DNA of 7,663 nucleotides, from the NCBI GenBank assembly GCA_029059925.1, contig JAIDVA010000393.1:1-7663 (forward strand). The letters are read 5' to 3'. The notes under the pieces were generated by a model. It was not told the DNA's origin, did not search any database, and saw only the letters and a list, made by a program, of their open reading frames with translations. Positions within the stretch are counted from its first letter, which is position 1; each line of letters opens with the position of its first letter. The position numbers and the translations under genes are program-made. The stretch comes from Eubacterium sp. GTDB lineage: Bacteria > Bacillota > Clostridia > Oscillospirales > Acutalibacteraceae. Of this stretch, positions 1 through 5,337 are shown one piece after another.

Positions 1-39
1 ATCTTGTGGTTCTAAAATTTAATACTTTAGCGTGTGATT

Positions 40-81
40 AGATTTTTTTGTTAAAACATTAGAAAAGCAACAAAAAAATCT
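40..81. repeat. 13-bp perfect inverted repeat with 16-base spacer
   Basis: AGATTTTTTTGTT at 40-52 is matched exactly by its reverse complement at 69-81. The arms are almost pure A/T with a run of seven T or A. It could be an operator, a weak stem of an RNA 3' end coming from a gene to the left of the window, or chance in AT-rich DNA. The sequence does not decide between these. Confidence 0.5.
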
Positions 82-250
82 TACAATTTGTAACTTTTTA
101 TTTTCCTGTTACTTCTAAACACAATATATTGATGTATATTTGCAATTTATCGAAATCATACACAATATACAGCTTTTGTGCTTTTTGCAATTATATTTCA
201 CATTTTTATATAGCCTTATAACTCAAAGACTTTTGAAAAGAACAAATGCA

Positions 251-284
251 AAAAGAAAAACCTATGCTTTGTGCATAGGCTTTT
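251..284 (-). terminator. Intrinsic terminator of the minus-strand three-gene operon
   Basis: Read on the minus strand, AAAAGCCTATGC, the loop ACAAA and GCATAGGTTTTT form a 12-bp stem with one G-T pair. The stem runs into a T-rich tract (five T, C, four T). It lies about 60 bases after the stop codon of the membrane-protein gene at 345. On the plus strand the same stem is followed by only four T, so the minus strand is the natural direction, although weak two-way activity is possible. Confidence 0.8.
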
Positions 285-344
285 ACCAAAATATAAACTG
301 TACTAAGTTATATATTATATTATTTAAAACTATTATATATGCTG

Positions 345-1157
345 TTAACTCTTTCCAATGATTTTGTAATTACAAAGTGAACCAAAAACGAATAATGCAG
401 TTATTGCAACACCCAAAACAACAAATATAATAAATACACCATCAACAGCTCTTCCTACAGCATTTGCATATAGCTCAGGTGCAAGCTTCGGACTGCCGCC
501 AACATCAAAAATCAAGCCTGCCAGACCGCTGAAAATCATGGATGCACCAAGTGCTGTAAAAGCAGGGTAAAGAGCCTTGGCAAAATCGCTCTTTCGTCTG
601 AAAAGAATAAAAAGTAAAAATACAGCTACAGCTATCAGCAGCAACCCGATTGATGTATATTTGCCGTAATTTGAGTTAACATTTTCAATAAAACTTGCTG
701 CACCCTGCATATTGGCCAATCCAAAGCAAGCATCATAAGCCTTAGCAGCGGAATCAGCAGTATTCTTTAACATCGTTTCATCGTATTCAATACTATTTCC
801 ATTGAAATATTCAAGACAAAGCTCTTTAAACTTAGCTGTCATATCCCAGCTGTAACCCCCATCATCATTGCCATTAAACAGGCTCTGAAGAGGATTTTTG
901 TTTATCTGCTCATTTTCAATCACAATTTGAAACACTTGTGCCGGTATACCACTCTGAGCAGATAAAGCTTCAGTACAGGCTTTAAAATTATTTTCACATT
1001 CATCCTCAAATGATTTTGACAGCACAATATCATTCAGATATTTTTCATTGCAAAGTGTGTATTTAGCAATCTGTGCACCAAAAAACAAATTACCGCCGAT
1101 TACGATTATAACAGCCAGTAAAACGGAAAGAGCTTCTCGCGCTTTTCTAAGTGACAT
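345..1157 (-). CDS. Four-pass membrane protein with cysteine-containing outer domain, function unknown
   Basis: This 270-residue protein is not one I recognise. Hydrophobic stretches at about 10-30, 168-187, 197-217 and 241-261 suggest four membrane segments. Basic residues at the N-terminus (RKAR) and after segment two (RRK) place the N-terminus inside and residues 31-167 outside the cell. The outer domain is acidic and has five cysteines (36, 54, 61, 114, 144) but no enzyme motif I know. The start is well supported: AGGAGGGAG at 1164-1172 sits 6 bases before the ATG. That site overlaps the stop codon of the gene before it, so the two are probably translated in a coupled way. It is last in a three-gene minus-strand operon and is followed by a terminator at 251-284. 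A partner role with the sortase-like protein encoded just upstream is inferred only from position. Confidence 0.85.
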   Translation of the reverse strand: MSLRKAREALSVLLAVIIVIGGNLFFGAQIAKYTLCNEKYLNDIVLSKSFEDECENNFKACTEALSAQSGIPAQVFQIVIENEQINKNPLQSLFNGNDDGGYSWDMTAKFKELCLEYFNGNSIEYDETMLKNTADSAAKAYDACFGLANMQGAASFIENVNSNYGKYTSIGLLLIAVAVFLLFILFRRKSDFAKALYPAFTALGASMIFSGLAGLIFDVGGSPKLAPELYANAVGRAVDGVFIIFVVLGVAITALFVFGSLCNYKIIGKS

Positions 1158-1170
1158 AAAATGCTCCCTC

Positions 1171-1803
1171 CTATTCTGTTACCTTATGTCCGTCTGTCAT
1201 TGTACAAACAACTGCTGATATACTGTCGGATATACCAACACCATCACTGCAATCTGCGTACAAAACAAGTGCCCTGCTGATTCCGTCACCCTGTTTTTTT
1301 ACATCCAATACGGAATCACATACGTTGGTATCGGTTACTTCATATACAAAATCGCCGTAATAAATATTAACCTTTACAATATCGCCCTTATTGAGCTGTT
1401 TAATAAAATCAGAATCCGACTTATAGCACTGAGCAAAGGCAGCACCAACTTCGCCGATATATTTGCTGTCAGACATAATATTAAATCTGCCTATTGCATT
1501 AACAGAATTTGCATTATATATGAGTTCAAGCGATTTTCCATTAGCATCAATACTGCCGACAAGCATATTGTCAGAAAGCGGAATTATATCGCTTTTACTT
1601 ACAGTATCACCTGACAAAATCTGTTTATCTGTTCTGAAAACCTCACTGTGCTCAAAATCAGAAGCATATGTCATATTTGATGTGAAAGGAAATTCATCTG
1701 AAAGAATATTCAGAACAACAAAAAACATACCTGCAGCAACAAATGCGATAACCAGCGGAATTACTATCGAATTCTTAAAAAACCGCTTTTCGTTATGACT
1801 CAT
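1171..1803 (-). CDS. Single-pass membrane protein with a degenerate sortase-like outer domain
   Basis: This is a 210-residue protein. Residues 12-34 form one membrane anchor after a basic N-terminus (NEKRFFKN), with the rest predicted outside. From about residue 82 the order of elements follows class sortases: a VGSI strand, then a segment at 122-141 ending FIKQLNKGD that matches the stretch after the sortase His (typically GH-D-F--L--GD), then a YEVTDTNV strand at 154-161, then ALVLYADC (178-185) where sortases have TLxTC. The usual His position appears to be Gln125-Cys126. No Arg follows in the last strand, which reads SISAVV (194-199). Only the Cys (185) remains, so transpeptidase activity seems unlikely. 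The fold call rests on reading by eye and is tentative. AGAGG at 1813-1817 precedes the ATG, 5 bases after the upstream stop. It is the middle gene of the operon. Confidence 0.85.
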   Translation of the reverse strand: MSHNEKRFFKNSIVIPLVIAFVAAGMFFVVLNILSDEFPFTSNMTYASDFEHSEVFRTDKQILSGDTVSKSDIIPLSDNMLVGSIDANGKSLELIYNANSVNAIGRFNIMSDSKYIGEVGAAFAQCYKSDSDFIKQLNKGDIVKVNIYYGDFVYEVTDTNVCDSVLDVKKQGDGISRALVLYADCSDGVGISDSISAVVCTMTDGHKVTE

Positions 1804-1808
1804 TTTAA

Positions 1809-2657
1809 TCAGCCTCTGTTAACGTCCTGCGCCTGCAGTGCATTTTGCATGAAATTGCTCTTTTTCTTCTTTGGCTTATACGCTGGCGGGTTTTTAAGCT
1901 TTTTGGTCAGCTTGTTATTTTTGCCTGTAATTTTGTTAATTTCATGCACAGGACCTGACATATAGTCTGACATATATTTATCTGCTGTTGCCATAAGCTT
2001 AGGATCGTTCTTCATTTCGCCCAGAATGGTTACGCCGATAATATCCTGTACCTCGTTTGTGCCGTCCTCATAAACCTCATTAAGCATTTTAAAAAGCTTT
2101 TTGCAGTCAGCATCCGAGCCGCTTGCTATAATATCAATCACCTTCTGAGAACCGTATTCAATAAAAAATGTCTCAGGCAAAAACTCACCATACTGCACAA
2201 TATTGGCCTTGATAAACTCTTTCATTTCAGGGAAAAGTGTGCCGAAACGGTTTGCAAGAGAATCGGTATCATAGCTTACAATACCGCTTTTTGCCTTTGT
2301 TCTTGAAACAGCCTTAGGCATTTTGACTTTCTCAAGATCAACCTTTTTTCTTGCGTTGAATAATGACGAAATCTCATCCTCAATCTCATTTGCAAGTGAT
2401 TTTGCATCACGCTCATTATAGCTTGCAGTATCAAAAAGGCTGCGTGAAAGCGTTTTGAACTCAGCATCATCAGAATTTTCATATGCACATTCAAATGCCA
2501 TAATGCTGGTATTTGAATCATATACTATTCTGTATATACCTTTTTCTCCTGAGAAGGAAATGCAGCTTTCATCCTCGCCTGATTTTTTGAAGCCAAGCTC
2601 GGAATTCGTTTTGTCAAGCTGCTTTTCAACCAGTCTGAATACCTCATTAATTTCCAT
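1809..2657 (-). CDS. Soluble protein with helical DUF7674-like middle and basic tail, function unknown
   Basis: This is a 282-residue protein without signal peptide or membrane segment. The first ~90 residues look like a mixed alpha/beta domain. A linker rich in Lys and acidic residues follows. Residues ~132-215 (FGTLFPEMKEFI, YGEFLPETFF, VQDIIGVTILGEM) resemble in pattern small helical repeat proteins such as DUF7674; this is my recollection of the family, not a search. The C-terminal ~40 residues are very basic (KKLK, KPKKKK), which could bind nucleic acid, ribosomes or the acidic membrane surface. I chose the ATG at 2657 rather than the upstream ATG at 2681 because AGGAG lies at 2665-2669, 7 bases before it, inside the extra codons of the longer form. 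It is the first gene of the minus-strand operon. A possible -10 box TATACT lies at 2695-2700 with no clear -35. Confidence 0.85.
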   Translation of the reverse strand: MEINEVFRLVEKQLDKTNSELGFKKSGEDESCISFSGEKGIYRIVYDSNTSIMAFECAYENSDDAEFKTLSRSLFDTASYNERDAKSLANEIEDEISSLFNARKKVDLEKVKMPKAVSRTKAKSGIVSYDTDSLANRFGTLFPEMKEFIKANIVQYGEFLPETFFIEYGSQKVIDIIASGSDADCKKLFKMLNEVYEDGTNEVQDIIGVTILGEMKNDPKLMATADKYMSDYMSGPVHEINKITGKNNKLTKKLKNPPAYKPKKKKSNFMQNALQAQDVNRG

Positions 2658-2664
2658 TTTACCA

Positions 2665-2669
2665 CTCCT
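2665..2669 (-). promoter_or_regulatory. Ribosome binding site that fixes the start at 2657
   Basis: AGGAG on the minus strand, 7 bases before the ATG at 2657. The longer open frame starting at 2681 would translate through this site and has no comparable site of its own, so the shorter start is preferred. Confidence 0.75.
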
Positions 2670-2752
2670 GTTTAAAATCAAGATTTTATACTTCAGTATA
2701 TTTTATAAAAAATTTCGCTTTAAAACCATGGCACATCTGCCAATCTGAATTA

Positions 2753-2859
2753 TTACACCATAAGTGTGAGGCGGCACAAGTCGCCGAACGCTATGATACA
2801 ATGTTCTCCGAAACATAGAAATCTCGGATTTCGTTTATGTTTCGTGAGGTTATTATAGC
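2753..2859 (+). other. Array of adjacent hairpins, candidate structured RNA or small repeat element
   Basis: Three stems stand directly next to each other. H1 is TTACAC / GTGTGA with loop CATAA (2753-2769). H2 is GGCGGC / GTCGCC with tetraloop ACAA (2770-2785). H3 is a long arm in which GCTATGATA (2790-2798) pairs with TATTATAGC (2851-2859). Inside H3, CTC/GAG is followed by CGAAACATA + GAAATC pairing with GATTTC + TATGTTTCG, closed by a three-base loop (2824-2826) and carrying a three-base bulge (2833-2835). H1, H2 and the outer H3 stem each contain one G-T pair that is a valid G-U in a plus-strand RNA but an A-C mismatch on the other strand, which points to plus-strand transcription. A further small inverted repeat TGGCA/TGCCA lies at 2729-2742. 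No T-run follows H3, so it is not an ordinary terminator. I recognise no named riboswitch or ribozyme. Confidence 0.55.
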
Positions 2860-2933
2860 ATTAACGCTGTTATTTGTCACTAAGTTTTATTATATTTTGT
2901 AATTTTTAATTTGTTAATATATTTTTAAACATA

Positions 2934-2962
2934 TTGATTATTGGGTTTTGTTGTGATAAAAT
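2934..2962 (+). promoter_or_regulatory. Sigma-A promoter of the ddl operon
   Basis: TTGATT (2934-2939) and TAAAAT (2957-2962) are separated by 17 bases. TG one base before the -10 box (2954-2955) gives an extended -10. Transcription would start near 2969, leaving a leader of about 26 bases. That leader is too short for a riboswitch, and the hairpin array at 2753-2859 would lie upstream of this transcript. Confidence 0.6.
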
Positions 2963-2994
2963 ATTATGATTAATTTTTGGGAGTAGGATAACCT

Positions 2995-4065
2995 ATGAAT
3001 AATAAATTGACACTCGGCATTATTTTCGGCGGCGTATCTTCAGAACATGATATCAGCTGTATATCAGCAAAGGGAATTATATCCAACCTTGACTACAGCA
3101 AATATAATGTTGTGCTTATCGGTATTACAAAGGACGGACGCTGGTTTATTTATAACGATGATATTAACCTCCTGCCTGAGGATAAATGGATATATTCAAA
3201 GAAGCTTGTACCTGCATTCATCTCACCTGACACAGCAGTTCACGGAATCATCACATCAAAGGGTGAGGTAATCAGACTTGACGTTGTATTCCCTGTTCTT
3301 CACGGCAAAAACGGTGAGGATGGAACAATTCAGGGGCTTTTACAGCTTGCACAAATTCCGTTTGTCGGCTGTGATGCTACCTCATCCGGAGTTTGCATGG
3401 ATAAAGCCGTTGCAAACGCTGCAGCAGATGCTGCTGATATTGCACAGGCAAAATGGTGTGCAGTTACACAATTTGATTATAACGAAAACCCGGATGCTCA
3501 GCTTGATCACGCGATTGAAAAGCTTGGTTTCCCTATCTTTGTTAAGCCGGCAAATGCAGGCTCGTCAGTCGGTATATCGAAGGCTCACAATAAGGAAGAG
3601 CTTACAAAGGCTATGGAAGTTGCCTTTAAAGAGGATAAAAAAGCAGTACTCGAGGAGTTCATTGACGGTCATGAGGTTGAATGTGCCGTAATGGGTAATA
3701 ATACACCTGTTGCTGCAGAGGTTGGCGAAATCGTTGCCGCAGCGGAATTCTATGATTTTGATGCAAAATACAATAATCCGCAGTCCCAGCTTCACATCCC
3801 GGCAAGTATCCCGGAGGATAAGAGAAATGAGGTTAAGGCTCAGGCAATCCGAGCATACAAGGCACTCGGCTGTGAAGGGATGTCAAGAGTCGACTTTTTT
3901 GTAACAAAGGATGACGGAAGAGTTCTGCTTAATGAAATCAACACAATCCCCGGTCAGACACCTATCAGTATGTACCCTAAGCTTTTTGAAGCAGTTGGTG
4001 TGTCATATAAGGAGCTTATCGACAGGCTCATTAATCTCGCTCTTGAAAGAGGGGGAAAAATCTGA
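2995..4065 (+). CDS. ddl: D-alanine--D-alanine ligase
   Basis: Joins two D-alanines using ATP in the cytoplasm, giving the dipeptide that MurF adds to the peptidoglycan precursor. The 356 residues fit the longer (DdlA-like) Ddl length. Visible marks are GGVSSEHDIS (12-21, with the conserved Glu17), LHGKNGEDG (102-110), MDK (135-137), the ATP-grasp segment KPANAGSSVG (184-193), RVD (298-300) and NEINTIPGQTPISMYP (313-328), where Asp300, Glu314 and Asn316 should hold the magnesium ions. Lys258-Tyr259 in the FDAKY loop keep the Tyr typical of D-Ala-D-Ala enzymes; D-Ala-D-Lac ligases of the Leuconostoc type have Phe here. The wall should therefore end in D-Ala and be vancomycin-sensitive unless other genes change it. 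Gln321 in PGQT stands where Phe is common. GGGAG and AGG (2979-2987) precede the ATG. First gene of the operon; its stop overlaps the murI start. Confidence 0.97.
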   Translation: MNNKLTLGIIFGGVSSEHDISCISAKGIISNLDYSKYNVVLIGITKDGRWFIYNDDINLLPEDKWIYSKKLVPAFISPDTAVHGIITSKGEVIRLDVVFPVLHGKNGEDGTIQGLLQLAQIPFVGCDATSSGVCMDKAVANAAADAADIAQAKWCAVTQFDYNENPDAQLDHAIEKLGFPIFVKPANAGSSVGISKAHNKEELTKAMEVAFKEDKKAVLEEFIDGHEVECAVMGNNTPVAAEVGEIVAAAEFYDFDAKYNNPQSQLHIPASIPEDKRNEVKAQAIRAYKALGCEGMSRVDFFVTKDDGRVLLNEINTIPGQTPISMYPKLFEAVGVSYKELIDRLINLALERGGKI

Positions 4066-4895
4066 TGGATAAAAGACCTATTGGTATTTTTGACTCAGGA
4101 CTCGGCGGACTGTCAGCAGTCAGGGCTGCACTTAAATATCTGCCGAATGAGGATATCATTTATTTTGGCGATACGGGCAGAGTTCCCTATGGAACACGCA
4201 GTGAAAAAATAATTACACAGTATGCAAACGAGGATATTGCTTTTCTTGAAAAGTTCGGCTGCAAGCTTATAATGGCCGCGTGCGGAACAGTATCTTCTGT
4301 TGCAAGGGATGCAATTTCCAAGGTTAAGGAACCATTTGTCGGTGTAGTTGAGCCTGCTGCAAAAGCTGCTGTAAAAGCTACAAAAAACGGCAAAATCGGG
4401 GTTATGGGCACAAGTGCAACAATCAACAGCGGTGCATTTACAAAAACAATAAACCGCATTAACCCTGACATTGAAGTAAGCGGAGTATCTTGCCCGCTGC
4501 TTGTTCCGCTCGTTGAAAACAATTGGATTGATGAAGATAATCAAATCGCACTTGAAATGATACGTCGATATATCAAGCCGCTTATGGATAACGGGGTTGA
4601 CACAATCATCCTCGGCTGTACACATTTCCCGCACCTTGCTCCTGTTATTGCAAGGATTGCCGGAGATGATGTGACGCTTATTGACACAGGCTATGAAGCA
4701 GTAATGCAGGCTAAGACAATCCTTGATGAAAACAATCTTTCAAATGACAAAACACATCAGGGTAAGGCTGAATATTACATAACTGATGAGACACAGAATT
4801 TTTCACAAATAGCCAATACTTTATTAGGAACGGATATTTCAGACTGTGCAAGCTTCATTGATTTAAATATCTTTGAGCACGGACTGAATGAATAA
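4065..4895 (+). CDS. murI: Glutamate racemase
   Basis: Interconverts L- and D-glutamate without cofactor, supplying D-Glu for MurD in peptidoglycan synthesis in the cytoplasm. The 276 residues are of normal length. Seen directly are GIFDSGLGGLS (7-17, with catalytic-site Asp10-Ser11), YFGDTGRVPYG (33-43), the first catalytic cysteine Cys73 in AACGTVSS and the second, Cys185, in LGCTHFPHL. The first cysteine motif is Cys-Gly-Thr, where most racemases have Cys-Asn-Thr; the rest of the active site looks intact, so activity is still expected. The ATG overlaps the ddl stop by one base (TGATG) and has a purine-rich site, AGAGGGGG (4048-4055 region), before it, so translation is coupled to ddl. The pairing makes sense because both enzymes feed the same stem peptide. 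Confidence 0.95.
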   Translation: MDKRPIGIFDSGLGGLSAVRAALKYLPNEDIIYFGDTGRVPYGTRSEKIITQYANEDIAFLEKFGCKLIMAACGTVSSVARDAISKVKEPFVGVVEPAAKAAVKATKNGKIGVMGTSATINSGAFTKTINRINPDIEVSGVSCPLLVPLVENNWIDEDNQIALEMIRRYIKPLMDNGVDTIILGCTHFPHLAPVIARIAGDDVTLIDTGYEAVMQAKTILDENNLSNDKTHQGKAEYYITDETQNFSQIANTLLGTDISDCASFIDLNIFEHGLNE

Positions 4896-4903
4896 ACAAT
4901 ATT

Positions 4904-5329
4904 ATGAACATACTTTTAGAAATAATCGGCTCTCAGCAGATTGACAATCAGAAAGATAAAATGGAGCTTACAACCGTAGGCACATTTGAAGAAAACGAAG
5001 ATATATACATAATCAATTATTCAGAGGAGCAGGAACCGCCGATTCAACCGGTTAATGTGTGTATTAAAATAAACAAGAATGAAAAAGCTGTTGAAATGAC
5101 GCGCACAGGTGCATATAATTCCTGCCTGATTATCGAAAAATCGAAACGTAATCTTTGCAGCTACGGCACAGAATACGGCGATATATTAATGGGAATATCA
5201 GGCCATCATATTGATTGTGACTATAATAACGAGACGGGTAAATTCAATTTTGAGTATGATATTGATATAAATGGTGCACTTGCCTCACGAAATAAAGTGA
5301 AAATAAACTTTAGAAAAAATCAGGAGTAA
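4904..5329 (+). CDS. DUF1934 (YwiB-like) beta-barrel protein
   Basis: A 141-residue cytoplasmic protein of the DUF1934 family, known in Bacillus as YwiB and predicted to form a small calycin-like beta-barrel. No activity is established. Family traits seen are the early LTTVGTF strand, VEMTRTGAYNS (family: R-G---S), the YGTEYGDILMGI segment (family: Y-T-YG----GI) and a YDIDINGALASRNKVKI end. It lacks a signal peptide. It sits 8 bases after murI and 8 bases before argS; a DUF1934 gene next to argS is a recurring arrangement in Bacillota, which supports the call. The start is unusual: the bases before ATG 4904 are AT-rich with no Shine-Dalgarno site, so expression may depend on ribosomes finishing murI. 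No better in-frame start is visible. Confidence 0.88.
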   Translation: MNILLEIIGSQQIDNQKDKMELTTVGTFEENEDIYIINYSEEQEPPIQPVNVCIKINKNEKAVEMTRTGAYNSCLIIEKSKRNLCSYGTEYGDILMGISGHHIDCDYNNETGKFNFEYDIDINGALASRNKVKINFRKNQE

Positions 5330-5337
5330 ATAAACAG

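Larger units (their letters stand above)
1..344. other. AT-rich non-coding region downstream of the minus-strand operon
   Basis: No convincing gene lies here. It contains a 13-bp inverted repeat (40-52 / 69-81), a 10-bp palindrome CAATATATTG (122-131) and the terminator hairpin of the minus-strand operon (251-284). The only open frame of note, 140-361 on the plus strand, begins with TTG, has no Shine-Dalgarno site, is very AT-rich and runs through the terminator into the end of the neighbouring gene, so I treat it as non-coding. Bases 285-344 hold nothing recognisable. Confidence 0.7.

Noticed and set aside
140..361. 73-residue plus-strand open frame
   Set aside because: TTG start, no ribosome site, extreme AT composition, passes through the terminator hairpin and overlaps the end of the convergent gene at 345.
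2455..2748. 97-residue plus-strand open frame antisense to the first minus-strand gene
   Set aside because: No ribosome site and lies almost entirely opposite a well-supported coding gene; a shadow frame.
2790..2859. Long hairpin as an intrinsic terminator
   Set aside because: No T-run follows on either strand at the right distance, and no gene ends just before it.
2753..2859. Hammerhead or other self-cleaving ribozyme
   Set aside because: No CUGAUGA/GAAA core or other ribozyme signature that I can recognise.
2969..2994. Riboswitch or T-box leader controlling ddl
   Set aside because: The likely transcript start leaves only about 26 bases before the ATG, and no T-box or riboswitch core is visible.
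4113..4634. 173-residue minus-strand open frame inside murI
   Set aside because: Cysteine-rich, motif-free translation of the antisense strand of a confirmed gene; murI motifs account for this DNA.
5327..5337. Separate promoter or T-box for argS
   Set aside because: Only 8 bases separate it from the previous gene, leaving no room; expression from the operon is simpler.
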